From assembly GCA_029721435.1 (NCBI GenBank), contig CM056573.1:152665947-152729946 (forward strand): 64,000 bases of DNA, read 5' to 3'. Made by a program: the position numbers and the translations under genes. How positions within the stretch are numbered: the first letter of the stretch is position 1; each line of letters starts with the position of its first letter. Below are positions 1 through 11,900 of the stretch, piece by piece. The notes below the pieces were generated by a model. It had not been told where the DNA came from, ran no database searches, and saw only the letters and a list, made by a program, of their open reading frames with translations. Source of the stretch: Gymnothorax reevesii (Eukaryota; Chordata; Actinopteri; Anguilliformes; Muraenidae).

Positions 1-1832
1 TGCACTTTGCCTGGCTGGCAAACATTTGCGGATACTGCACGCGTATCCACCTCACGGCCACTTGCTGTGGCGCATCACTCTGGCGCTTAGCTAGCGCTTC
101 GGCTATGAGTGAACTTTGCCTGGATGGCAAACATTTGCGGATGCTGCGCGCGTATCCACCGCACGGCCACTCGCTGTGGCGCATCACTCTGGCGCTTTTC
201 TAGCGCTTCGGCGATGAGTGCACTTTGCCTGGCTGGCAAACATTTGCGGATACTGCACGAGTATCCACCCCACGGCCACTTGCTGTGGCGCATCACTCTG
301 GCGCTTAGCTAGCGCTTCGGCTATGAGTGAACTTTGCCTGGCTGGCAAACATTTGCGGATGCTGCGCGCGTATCCACCGCACGGCCACTCGCTGTGGCGC
401 ATCACTCTGGCGCTTTTGTAGCGCTTCGGCTATGAGTGAACTTTGCCTGGCTGGCAAACATTTGCGGATACTGCACGCGTATCCACCCCACGGCCACTTG
501 CTGAGGCGCATCACTCTGGAGCTTAGCTAGCGCTTCGGCTATGAGTGAACTTTGCCTGGCTGGCAAACATTTGCGGATGCTGCGCGCGTATCCACCGCAC
601 GGCCACTCGCTGTGGCGCATCACTCTGGCGCTTTTCTAGCGCTTCGGCTATGAGTGCACTTTGCCTGGCTGGCAAACATTTGCGGATACTGCACGCGCAT
701 CCACCGCACGGCCACTCGCTGTGGCGCATCACTCTGGTGCTTAGCTAGCGCTTTGGCTATGAGTGAACTTTTCCTGGCTGGCAAACATTCGCGGATACTG
801 CACGCGCATCCACCTCACGGCCACTCGCTGTGGCGTACCACTCTGGCGCTTAGCTAGCGCTTAGGCTATGAGTGAACTTTGCCTGGCTGGCAAACATTCG
901 CGGATACTGCACAGGTATCCACCTCACGGCCACTCGCTGTGGCGCACCACTCTGGCGCTTAGCTAGCGCTTCGGCTATGAGTGCACTTTGCCTGGCTGGC
1001 AAACATTCGCGGATACTGCACGCGTATCCACCTCACAGCCACTTGCTGTGGCGCATCACTCTGGCGCTTAGCTAGCGCTTCAGCTATGAGTGAACTTTGC
1101 CTGGCAGGCAAACATTTGCGGATACTGCACGCGTATCCACCTCACGGCCACTTGCTGTGGCGCATCACTCTGGCGCTTAGCTAGCGCTTCGGCTATGAGT
1201 GAACTTTGCCTGGCTGGCAAACATAACGTTACACGAATACTGCATGCGCATCCACCTCACGGCCACTCGCTGTGGGGCATCACTCTGGCGCTTAGCTAGC
1301 GCTTCGGCTATGAGTGAACTTTGCCTGGCTGGCAAACATAACGTTACACGAATACTGCACGTGCATCCACCTCACGGCCACTCGCTGTGGCGCATCACTC
1401 TGGCGCTTAGCTAGCGCTTCGGCTATGAGTGAACTTTGCCTGGCTGGCAAAAATTCACGGATACTGCAGGCGTATCTACTGCATGGCCACTCGCTGTGGC
1501 GCACCACTCTGGCGCTTAGCTAGCGCTTTGGCTATGAGTGAACTCTGCCTGGCTGGCAAACATTCACGGATACTGCAGGCGTATCTACCGCACGGCCACT
1601 CGCTGTGGCGCATCACTCTGGCGCTTAGCTAGCGCTTCGGCTATGAGTGAACTTTGCCTGGCTGGCAAACGTAACGTTACACGAATACTGCATGTGTATC
1701 CACCTCACGGCCACTCGCTGTGGCGCATCACTCTGGCGCTTAGCTAGCGCTTCGGCTAAGGGTGCACTTTGCCTGGCTGGCAAACATTCACGGATACTGC
1801 ATGCGTATCATCCTCACGGCCACTCACTGTAG
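1..1832. repeat. 109-bp satellite array, about 17 units
   Basis: A head-to-tail tandem repeat runs from the window edge to about 1832. The landmark GAACTTTGCCTGG (or GCACTTTGCC) recurs about every 109 bp, at 111, 220, 329 and so on. Three intervals (1199-1314, 1314-1429 and 1647-1762) are 115 bp because TTGCGG or TTCGCGG is replaced by a longer block containing AACGTTACACGA. Each unit has a dyad built on AGCGCT flanking TAGCT. The first six units alternate between two variants (TACTGCACG..ACTTGCTG..CTTAGCTAG and ATGCTGCGCG..ACTCGCTG..CTTTTCTAG), giving a 218-bp higher-order repeat. Later units are more uniform. Because the unit is open in several frames on both strands it yields many 60-73-residue ORFs that overlap each other. 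I treat these as by-products, not genes. The array begins before the window. Confidence 0.95.
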
Positions 1833-1908
1833 CAAGATTTACGCTTTCAGCCATAGTCCCAGCAGATAGTGTCTATATGCATAAGTATCCGCAAATACAT
1901 GCAAATTT

Positions 1909-2353
1909 TTTCTTTCATGTCATTGCATAGTTGATAAATCTCCTTTCCTTAAAATCCGGAGTCTTCGTGATTGAAATGGAAGTGTAAACGAAAGTTCAAT
2001 CACGAGACGTAGGATTCTCATGCAATTACACTTACCCAATCAGCGCCCTTGGTCTTCTATATATATGCTTCTGACGTGTTCCTGTCTGCTGTTGCACAGA
2101 TTCCGCATCGCTCACCGCCTCCCCACCACCACCAACTTCTCGACTCCGGCCTCTTCAGCATCTACTTCATCCGTGTGACCCTTCTGTCCAACCGGGGATG
2201 GCTTCGCCCCTGCCTGCTACCCAGGCAGATCAGCGCCCCTCCTCGCTTGAGGGTCCTCGAGGACAGAGTCATCGCCAAATCCTGAATTTCTTTCATGTCA
2301 TTGCATTGTTAATAATTCTCCTTTCCTTAAAATCCGGAGTCTTCGTGATTGAA
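1909..2353. repeat. Unknown segment between ~67-bp direct repeats
   Basis: Nearly identical blocks at 1909-1975 and 2288-2353 (both contain AAAATCCGGAGTCTTCGTGA) flank about 310 bp. Just inside the left copy lies an inverted repeat, CGTGATTGAA at about 1966 against TTCAATCACG near 1998. The interior has a TATATATA stretch near 2059 followed by C-rich sequence. The arrangement could be a small element with terminal direct repeats (solo-LTR-like or a duplicated insertion site), but no primer-binding site or coding domain is visible. The family is unknown. Confidence 0.5.
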
Positions 2354-2448
2354 CTACTGTAATAACGCTTTTGCAATGCACGACGGGTAATTATTTTGAA
2401 TATTGCAGTAAGTGTTTGTGAATTGAAGCTGGTATATATTTTTTTCAA

Positions 2449-3935
2449 GTGAGCTCGGGGCACTGAGAGGACCGTTACTAATTTGAATTTGCCGACCCAG
2501 GAGAAGGTGTGGTCGCAGCCAGCAACTGTCTTCAGTCCAAGAAACTTCGGACTAGTGTCGCCTAACATTAATAAGGTAACGTTGAACATGTTTGTAACGG
2601 GTCAATAACGTTGTCAATAGCTAAGCAGATACACTTAGCTGAAGTTACATGCCCTTTGATTTTTAAAGTAAGTTTTAAAACTTACCTAATGTTTTTACTT
2701 AAAGTTTTAAAGCTTGAAAAGCAACATTCAGACATTCCAAATATTAGCTAATTAGCTTGCTAGCTCATTAATGATAACGTTGGTATGCCTTGATTAGGCT
2801 TATTGGGCAAGCCTAATAGAGATTTAAGTTAAATGGAGCTAACAGCCTGCCAGTTAATGTGGGTTCTTTTCTTTATTTTGCCTTCTCTTCATGTTAGTTG
2901 ACACCAATAAAGTTTAAATAACGTTCAGTTGGCTGGGTAGCAAAAAACATAGCTATTCGCTTGCTAGCTAGTGTGCTGTTACAGTCCTGGATTGTCATAA
3001 GCCATTAAGCTAGCTCCGATGATGATGCCAATAACGTTATTCAGTATTGCGCCATTTTGTCATGCAGCTAAGTCATTTTAAGACCGTTTCTACAACTGCT
3101 GATTTATTTGAAGCCTGTGTATTTGTGGTTGCGGTGCCGTTGGATGGTTAGAAAGGTAGCTAATGTGATAGCTGGGAAAACTGTGGTCAGGAGCAGGTGA
3201 GCATTAGTTGGGAGGGCCATTACTCATAGGAATTTTCCGACCCAGGTGAAGGTGGACTTGACTCTGACTCGCCATCCTCTGCCCAAGAGAAGAAAGCCCT
3301 GACTGGTGTCCGTTAAGGTCAGTACAGTAACGTTACACGATGTGCAATAATTTAAGCGTGGAGTTCTTTTAATACATTTTACTGAATGTGTGCCTCTCGG
3401 TTATGGTTATCTAGCTCCCAAACATGTTTGTGCCAGGTCAATAACGTTATCGATGGCTTTCTAGCTAGGTTAACGCTAGCTAATGGGCCGTAAACTGTTT
3501 TTTTTTGGCTAACACCAGCTGTGATTGGAAACCAATGTTAATGTTATATGCATTTTAATATTAATAGTAGGTTAGGCCTGAAAACTGATAACAGCAGTTG
3601 AAGCCTGAAAAACATCCCTAATGTTGACTCGCTAGTTGGCTAGCTGGTTAACGTTCATGTTGATACGCATTAATGGCGCTTGCTTCCTACAGAGAAAGTT
3701 TAATGAGATGGCTAACGTTAACCATTTTGATCATATTATAGGCTGTTTTGTGGCAATTATTTTGTCTGCTTTAATCTGAGCTCATTGGCATTATGGTTTA
3801 ATAACGTTAAGCCAAATTTGCTAGCTAGCTGGTGTAATATTCACATCCCAGACTGTTTAATGCTGCGAGGCCGGCTAATGATGCAATGGTTACGCCATTT
3901 CCGGATTGCGCCATCTTCCAATACAATTTAAGGCT
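2449..3935. repeat. Tandem segmental duplication, ~0.7 kb, two diverged copies
   Basis: The block 2449-3085 reappears, diverged, at about 3197-3935. Shared landmarks in the same order are GTGAGC..GAGG..CC(G/A)TTACT, TTTGCCGACCCAGG against TTTTCCGACCCAGG, AACATGTTTGT, GGTCAATAACGTT, a GCTAGCTAG-rich stretch, and ATTGCGCCAT near the end. Indels separate the copies. The GACCCAGG(A/T)GAAGGTG part of both copies is followed by a potential splice donor (AATAAG|GTAACG and GTTAAG|GTCAGT), so it may descend from an exon. However, the frame EFADPGEG.. / EFSDPGEG.. ends in a stop just before each donor. I cannot name it. Confidence 0.6.
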
Positions 3936-4865
3936 GGACCAATGAGACTGGTTTCAATAAGAATTTCACAGAATTATTTATTTTCTCCCAGACTAAATAT
4001 TCTATCTGTTCTCACGGTGCGCCATTGGACGTAGGGGACATTAGAAGACTTGTTCCATGTCGATAGAGTAAAAAGTTTATCTCACATCGCATTATAACTT
4101 CACATAAAAGTTAAAGTTTATATGTTTGGTCGCCAGCTTTGGTTGTTCGCAATCTTGCTTTAGCAAGAAACTTGTCCTCTTGCTTATGAGCTGCTTTATT
4201 TTGCTGTAGGTGTTACGGTGTTTCATTAAACAGCTGGAGTTTGAGAGGTATGCTTGGCTTATTTTCACTAGGGCGTTAACGGTCACTGTGCTGAGAGAGA
4301 CGCTCAGGATTTTGAAATAACACTGCACGCGCGGTGGTGGTGTGTGCCGCTTGCTGTTTTTAGTTTCAGTGAGAGCGGCCACAAAGCATGCCGAAGCAAT
4401 ATTTCTGCAACGTATTTTGCAGGATATGCCATTAATTGCGGTGCCGCCAGATCGCTTTTGAAAGCACATTCCAAATCCCAATTCGATGGACAACATTTGG
4501 GTGAGGGCATATGTTATCTCTAGTTCATAATATTTGATTTATACTTTTCTCCCTCAGGATATAGCAGTGCGTACTTTCGAAACCGTTGAAATCGTAATGA
4601 AATTGGGTAGTGGGTTTGGGAGCGGTATCAGTAAAATGGTATTGCACTAGATTTTAAAATCCTTTTGTGTGATTTTTTTTTCAGTGCTTTCAAAAAAATG
4701 GATGCTCCTTGATAAGTTGACCTGATGTAGCTCATAAGAAATGCTGTGTTAATGTATTTGGTCACTAGGGAAGAGTGTCGGCCCCAAATTGATTGATTGC
4801 TGGCCATTTATCAACAAATGCTGCAATGGGAAATAAAGGTTGAATGTTCATTTTGTTCATCTCAG
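3936..4865. other. No recognisable gene or repeat
   Basis: AT-rich single-copy-looking sequence. A 134-residue ORF on the minus strand (4496-4092) has no motif or codon signature I recognise and no splice context. The last 40 bases (AAATAAAGGTTGAAT.. to the acceptor TCTCAG) are repeated upstream of the second exon copy at 5857, so they belong to the duplicated exon unit. Confidence 0.5.
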
Positions 4866-5379
4866 GCGAGGTGATGAAACCTAGAGCCTGGATGCTTTCA
4901 ATTAAAGAACAAGTGGTCATGGGACCACATGCCAACTTCGTCAACGGAATGGCTGCTGTCTTTGCAAGTTACTACAACTTCAACTTGCAGTATCTGGAAG
5001 AGGCCTCATGCACCCTCAACTTCATCCAACGGTAATTTAAAACACAAATCATCTTGAAGTACCTTGAATTTAATCCTTGTGACCTGTTTGGGGGAGGGGT
5101 CTGTGGGTCACTTAGGTGAGGCTTGCCTCCCTTGGAAGGCTTAAAATAATACACTACATACACAATAATACACTAGTGTGTCACTGTTTTACTGTGACAT
5201 TCCTTGAATGGAAAAATCACTATCACTCTCCACACATAAAAACACACATAGCTGCAAAGGATCTAAACTGCTGTGTTGGTTTTGTTTTCAGGTGCTTTGT
5301 AGGCATCAATTCAGAAAATGGATCAAAGGCGAAGCAGCAGCGGAGAGCCACTCTTTCTCTCGAGTGGATGTTCATGTAG
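4866..5379 (+). CDS. Unidentified protein fragment, two spliced exons (C-terminal part)
   Basis: Exon 4866-5031 follows a good acceptor (TTCATCTCAG) and ends CAACG|GTAATT. Exon 5292-5379 follows TTTGTTTTCAG and ends in TAG. The phases match (CG|G gives Arg), so the reading frame is continuous across the intron: EVMKPRAWMLSIKEQ, then MGPHANFVNGMAAVFASYY, NFNLQYLEEASCTLNFIQR and CFVGINSENGSKAK to the stop. I do not recognise a named domain. The FxxxYYxFNLxY..E(A/S)..TLxFIQR pattern vaguely resembles the C-terminal region of multicopy SAMD3-like fish proteins, but this is only an impression. The ending after SKAKQQRR is short and may be truncated or frameshifted. Upstream exons are not identified. 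A second copy of the first exon lies at 5857. This may be a decaying gene or a fragment of a larger one. Confidence 0.5.
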
Positions 5380-5856
5380 ACACTGTTGGTCCCTCTGACA
5401 AGGGCCCCTTTGGAGGTGATTGGGAGGCATGGCGCTATAGCCGAAATCTGCCATGTTACTACAGTTTGCAGTTCCGCCAGAAGAGTTGTTTTGCTTTGTG
5501 GCATGAATGTACACCAGTTCACTGCGAAATATGACTATATGGTTCCTGTTTTTAAATGTATACTGAGCAACAGAAACACAAGGTATAAGGCTTACCAGCA
5601 ACTAAGTGTGTGTAGTCATTATTTAAAAAAAAAAGTCTTCTTGGAAAATACACATTTACACTTCAGTCAAGTTTCTTCATTCATTGTTTCATGATCACTA
5701 CACTGTAAAAATGACAATTAAGAAAGTAATGCAACCTGCTGCAATTTCTCAGCTTGGGTTTTTGAATTTGTACAAACTAATATTTTAAGTTGAAGATGAC
5801 TCAACTCAAAAATGCAACAGGAAGTAAAGGTTGAATCTTCATTATGTTCATCTCAG

Positions 5857-6022
5857 GCGAGGTGATGAAGCCTGCACTCTGGATGCTTTCAACTGAAAGA
5901 CAAGTGCTCATGGGACCACATGCTAACTTCGTCAATGGTATGGTCGCTGTCTTTGCAAGTTACTACAACTTCAACTTGCAGCATCTGAAAGAGGCCTCAC
6001 GCACCCTAGAGTTCATCCAAAG
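5857..6022 (+). pseudogene. Tandem duplicate of the exon at 4866
   Basis: This 166-bp block has the same length as the exon at 4866-5031. By hand alignment they differ at about 22 positions. The preceding acceptor (TTCATCTCAG) is retained and the exon remains open: EVMKPALWMLSTERQ, MGPHANFVNGMVAVFASYY, NLQHLKEASRTLEFIQR. The donor position reads AG|GTTTGAG, a weaker site than in the first copy, and no partner second exon follows. Read-through ends after FEFAQTNY. Many differences change amino acids. It is either a mutually exclusive or duplicated exon of one gene, or a dead partial copy. The missing partner exon favours the latter. Confidence 0.5.
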
Positions 6023-7595
6023 GTTTGAGTTTGCACAAACTAATTATTGAACTTCTGAAGATGAGCCAACTCAATGCTGTGCAACTGGTTTCCTTATACT
6101 TTTTAAAATTCGGATAACTTCATTTTTTTACTGCATACGACTAGGTGACGATGCAAGTACATTAATGGAGCATTATTTTTCACAGGATAAATGGGGAGCG
6201 TTGTCCGAAATTGGGGTGCTACTATTGTTTATTAGTTAATTATCCTCTATAAAACAAATGGGCATATCTGTTTCAACTTAACATCCTGGTAGTGATCATT
6301 GCAATGGCCTGTTCACTGTGTTCTTGTGCTAGCAATTGCATGTTGAGAATGAAAGCAATTCCACATTCCACAGTGCATTCAAAGACGCCAGGTGACCACA
6401 AAAGAAATAACGGATTACATGAAATGAGCCATCAAATCCAAGTGTGGATAACAAGTTTTATAGTTATTACATGCACTGAGTTGCCTGTCAGTCTTGTAAT
6501 GACTTGCAATTCTTTTGTTGCTCAGTATATGTTTTAAAACTTTGCATGAAATGATTTTTTTTCTCCTCATATTCACATTGGCGTTAACATTTTTATGTAG
6601 GAGTGTGTGACTTACCAGTAATGATACAACAGCACCAATTAAGACCGGTGTATATGAAGACCACTATGGAAAAATGATCAGTCACATTTTCAAGTTGCAA
6701 AGAAATTATGGATTAAAAATTCAAAACAATCTTAGAAACAAAGCACTGAAAAAATATGCATAAAATATAAAAATATGAGGATTATATACACAAAAATGAA
6801 AAATTTGGACTTCTATCATTTTTCCATTGTGGTGTTCATATCTTTTCTACCAGATAGGTACATGGGAATGTGATCCACAGATATCCAGTAATCCCAGTTT
6901 TGCAGTGTTGTGAAAATGCTATATAACAATTGCCCTTCTGACATCCTTTTTTTTGGTGGCGTTAAAGCCAAAAAAATCCACGCACCCAAGCGCACACACA
7001 CGGAGTTGTCTAAAATGCTAAAATTGGGGGCATATTATGAATTTATTCAAATTTCACATACAGTGGATCTTGCGTAAATCATCGTGTCCGGAAAGTTATG
7101 AGAGGAGTTCAGTGAATTTTGTTTGTAGCAAGCTGTTAGCGAGGAACAAACCCAACATTTACTCACGTTTCATATCTTTCATGACACGACCAGTAGTGTA
7201 AGATTCTGTTTATTACCTAACTAAATGACGTAATTTAGTTCATTTTTGTTGGTGCCTTAATGGTAATTCCCACTGTGATAGCGCTGCATTAACTGCATTG
7301 CTGCCACGCCGTTAGTTCAGAAGTGAATGTCTGACTCTTATCTACGGTTTTTAAATTCAGTCAAATGAGTTGCTTGCCAACACTAGCTTGTTGACTGACA
7401 AACTAATGTTACATAATGGGTATGGAAATGTATTGCCTGTACCCAGCTAGCAAGCTAAGTAGCATTGACCTAGTTCTACGAGTAGCAATTGAGCCAGCGT
7501 TACGCTTGCTGCTCAGTTTGGCTTAATACAGCATGATGTGATGCAATTATTTTATTTCCGCCTTGATGCAATTTTTTTGTGATTTTGTGAATTTT
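6023..7595. other. AT-rich spacer, nothing assigned
   Basis: No ORF with recognisable content, no clear inverted repeats and no RNA gene seen. GCTAGC-type tetramers near 7445-7460 resemble the spacer sequence elsewhere in the window. Confidence 0.5.
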
Positions 7596-7599
7596 ATTT

Positions 7600-8025
7600 T
7601 ACCACCTGCAGGGGTCGGCAGCTTTTTCACAGTAGAGCACAATTGGCCATCGCGCTACAGGGTTCCAAATTGGGAAGGGACTGTCGGATTTGGGGATACA
7701 ATGGTAGCTTCGTTCGTTGCTCCAGCGCCTCCTGCTGGCCAGATGGGCGCTCGTCAGGAAGACTCAGGGTTTGTTCATGTCCGGGTATCCTCCGCTCTCG
7801 TTCTGAACTTACGAGGAGTCAACCAATGAGTGTATAAGAATCAGTGGCTGACAGGCACGTGCTTCGGAGGAGAGCCGTGAACTGTCCTCACTATCCTGTG
7901 TTGGCAGCAAGGGGTCGCATAAGAGCAAGCTTTGTACATAGTTCATCAATTGGGCATTCCAGATTCGGGTGGGATTGGAGATGCCAAATTTTTTAAAGAG
8001 AAAAAAAAAGAAAAATAATTAAACA
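7600..8025 (+). mobile_element. Possible SINE-like retroelement remnant
   Basis: The segment contains AGCACAATTGGCCATCG, GCGCCTCCTGCTGGCCAG and GTGCTTCGGAGGAG in that order and ends in an A-rich tail (AAAAAAAAGAAAAATAA). That order and the CACAATTGGC motif match what I remember of fish short retroposons. No clear tRNA-like A/B boxes are visible at its 5' end, so it is probably truncated. The 88-residue ORF through it (7563-7829) is most likely incidental. Confidence 0.35.
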
Positions 8026-8380
8026 TGAAATCTAATTACCAATAATACAATACATGATCTAGGGATGGTCAGACGAAGCAGTGGTCACTAAAACACATGA
8101 GGCAGTCTAAACATAGTGCAAGGCCAGGCACAGAACTTAAACTTGAAGCATGGGGCATGGGACATGGGCATGGCAAAGACAGAAAATACAGGATCACAAC
8201 ATCTATTGCATATGGCAAAAAAAAAAAAAAAAAAGATAAAAACTGCAAATTCCGTACCGTTTTACCAGTACGCCCACCCTCTTTTCAAAAGTTCACAATC
8301 CATATTAAATACAGATAAACCGTAATGGCTGACATGCATGGAAGTTTACAGAGTTCTTGACTTTAATTAGCTGTCATAGC

Positions 8381-8950
8381 TACAGTGCCATGAAAAAGTA
8401 TTTGCCTGATTTCTTTTTTTTTTTGCACATTTGTCACACTTAAATGTCTCAGATCAAACAAATTTTAGTATTAGACAAAGACAACCCGAATAAATACAAA
8501 ATGCAGTTTTTAAATGAGGATTTCATTTATTAACGGGAAAAAGCTATCCAAACCTACCTAGCCCTATGTGAAAAAGTAATTGCTCCCCCCTTCCTAAATC
8601 ATGAATTAGCTTATTCATGAATAATTTTTTTGAGTCCTAATTCACTAGCCACACCAGGCCTAATTACTGCCAGATCGGTTGAATCAAGAAATCACTAATA
8701 GAACCTGTCTGATAAAGTGAAGTAAGCTAAAAGATCTCAAAAAGCAACACGCCATGCCGCAAACTAAAGAAATTCAAGAACAAACGAGAGAAAAAGAAAT
8801 CTATCAGTCTGGAAAGGATTGCAACGCCATTTCTAAGGCTTTGGGACTCCGGTGAATCACGGTGACAGCCATTATCCACAAACAGAGAGAACTTGAAACA
8901 TTGGTGAACTTTTTGCAGTTGGTGTCTGGTAACGTTGAATGGCTTGCCAC
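8381..8950 (+). mobile_element. 5' part of a Tc1-like transposon (truncated)
   Basis: A TA dinucleotide is followed by CAGTGCCATGAAAAAGTATT, a Tc1-like terminus. A second internal copy of the motif (GTGAAAAAGTAATTGC at 8569) gives the direct-repeat-within-TIR layout seen in IR/DR-type Tc1 elements. At 8754 a start codon opens MPQTKEIQEQTREKEIYQSG, followed by KDCNAISKALGLR, which is the first helix-turn-helix of a Tc1 transposase. A stop interrupts after GLR, then ITVTAIIHKQRELETLVNF continues the domain. Homology fades by about 8930 and no 3' TIR or DDE domain was found, so it is a dead 5' fragment. Confidence 0.8.
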
Positions 8951-11900
8951 CCAAGTTTGCATCACTTTTTGCCAAGAGAATCTAAATTTTTTTGGTTAAA
9001 TTTAGCAAACATGCTACTTCGTGTCCATTAGCATCCCCCAGCAGCTGACAACATGGCAACACACAACTTGGTTGCAAATACACACTGTTCATGACTGACC
9101 CTGCATGGGCATATGTGTGGACAAGTATTGATAGAGGTGATGGGATAGATGAAATGGGTGGTGGTGGAGTGGACACTGGATATGGGATCTGAAGAGTGAA
9201 GAGGAGGGTGTGCTGAGGTGTCCTTCACCTTTGTTTATGTGCTAAACTATCCTACATACATAGGCACATTACTGCTGGAGTGAACAATGCAATTACAAAT
9301 ACTTCACTCCTAATGCAGACAAACTATTGTCTGGTCCAAGGACAATCATGTCATGAGACAAGGGGAGAGAGTGAGAGAGATACAGAGTAAGTATTTACGG
9401 GAGAGATACACATGTGAGGGGAGAGGAAGCTCAGCAGCTCCTAATCTTGAAAAACCAAGGGTATTGATTGCATTAGGCTGGCTGTGAAACAAAGTAATCG
9501 ATAGGATTTAAAGGCAAAGAGGGGAGGTGTGCAAAGTACATGAGTGTGGGCTCAATTGATATGACTTCTAGAGGATATAGGATCAAAATCTGGGTTTAGT
9601 GCTATTCAATTCTCAGTTGAAAAATGTCCCAAGAAACCCCCTCCAGCTTACAACCATTCTTTCATTTCCATACAAATGTCGCAGGTGAGGGAAGGTATCT
9701 ACAATTAAAATACTCAACATAACATGAATGGTACGACAGAGGCTCTTAGACAGTAGACACAAGTGTATTGGAAGAAAGAACAAATCTTTCTTTTCCCTCT
9801 ATACAGGGAACTGACGATTTGAAACTACTTTGCACTTAGGGGAGCAGAATTTATGTACACACGCAGATATGAATTTATTACTATTAAATGAAGTGTAATG
9901 AAGTCTAAGTAATGAGTACACATAATGTCTGAGCTCTGGAATGGCCCCTGACTGCCTTTATGATCCTTTTCTCCTTTGTGCGCGCGCACACACACAAGTC
10001 CACGCAGCTATCCTTGTTATGACATTGCATTGACTTCCACTCATTATGGACTGCTTAACCGTAAACCTACCCCTCACCTTATCTAAATCATACCCGACAT
10101 TAACCTTAAGAAAACCTCAAGTCACACCTGACCCCTTACCTCAAACGAGCTCAGAAATGATGTTTTGCTGTATTAGGACCAGGCTTTGGTCCCCAATAGG
10201 ACTACTGGTCCCAACAACGTCAGTATTTATACAGGAAAAGGTCCCCAATAGGTAACAAAAACATTAACAAAGAGTGCTGTCATTCTGGGACAGATCATGA
10301 TTGGACTTGAGAGTGGAGATATTAGGAAGATACAGAGCTGCTCCATGTCTCCTCACTGTTGACAAAACTGACATCACCTTGGCATGGAAGACACTCCTCA
10401 ATTTTACTTTAAAGGAATCAGGGATCAGCTGGGCTGGAGGGTGGGGGGGTCGGGCTATGAATATTAGGAGATGGAGGGTGCATGAATAGTAGGAGAGAGA
10501 GATCAATGAGAAGTGGGTACAGGTCAAATAGAAAAGAACACATCTGCCCTCTGCTGGTAAATTTGTAAATTGAACCATTACAAAATAGGAAGGAAGGATT
10601 GCCGCTTGGAGTGAGGAATATGTTTTGCTTTCTGGACCTCAGCAAGATGAAGTATTTGGATGAATGAAAATCACCACTCACTTAGTGCAGCATACTGCAC
10701 AGAGTCATACTGCACAACATTTGGGGAGTGAGCCTCAGCTTCTGGAGTGGGCTGACTAATCTTCATAAATGATGTAATTCATGATGATAGCAGGAAAACA
10801 AGCAGTCCAGAAAAACATTCTGTCCAATAACTTACGGATTAATTAGTCCAAGCTTTAGGGTGAACCTCATCAACCAGTAAGAAAATGACCCAGAACACAC
10901 TGTCAACACAACTAAGGACTGCATTGGGGAGCTAAAGTGGATTTTAGACTGGCCAAATCAATTGCCAGCTTTACTCACCCTGGTTGAAATTTGCTAAGCT
11001 AGGCTCCAGAATGCAACACGTGAGCACTGTATCTGGTCTCCCCATGGATAGACCGAGAAAAGAACTTAGCTACATGACAGATCTCCATTAATTTAAGCCC
11101 CTAGCAGTGCCAGTATGGGAGGTCAATTCAATGAAAATTCTGATAATTCAGAAATTTGACTAAAATGTGGGCTTTTTTCATTGTATGCATTTCATTTCAA
11201 CTCATATTTAAAAAGTTCTGGAATTGACTGAACAGAAATGAAATTGACTTTGCAAGGATGTAAATGGTACAAAACAACAGAATCGCCAAATAATGTAGGG
11301 ATATCAGGTAATACCTAGAGCACGGGGCTAACCTTTGGCTTCAGAAAACAATGCAGGTATACAGAACAAGATAACTTGGTTGCCACAGGGACCGAGTCAT
11401 GTATTTCCCTGATCCCCAAATTTCAGACAAAATGGCTGCCGGCAGCCATATTTGACATCCGAAATTCGCGAAAATAGGTCATGAGCATTGGCCAATCAAT
11501 ATCTTCGCCTGTGTGAAATTTGGAGAAATTCCTGCAATAATTGTGGCTTCCAGAGCCTGGAACAGAAAATCTCTGCGGTGGCAGCGGCCCCAGAACTAAA
11601 CCATAGTACCTCTCGGCTATCATGTCGGGGAGATACAAATATACTACTGCAAAAGGCTTCAGCAAATGGGGCACAGTTCGTGGTGCTAGTTGCAGCAAAC
11701 AATTTATGACCGCATTCAGACAGAGCGACCACGCCCTCTATGTTATGCCTCTGCTACTCATTCAGATTCAGTGCATTACAGTGGATTGCCCCACTTGTGT
11801 CACGGAAATCGATTATGACTCGGGAATTATCACACTTGTCTTTACTGAGAGATTGAAAGCAATGGAATTCCATAAAGACGTTTCAGATGGTCTTGTTTCA

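Noticed and set aside
1..1850. Seventeen or more 60-73-residue ORFs on both strands, repeated every 109 bp
   Set aside because: They are the same satellite unit read in shifted frames; the period is not a multiple of three and the ORFs overlap on both strands. Nothing suggests translation.
4092..4496. 134-codon minus-strand ORF
   Set aside because: No recognisable domain, and composition looks like spacer sequence; not supported as a gene.
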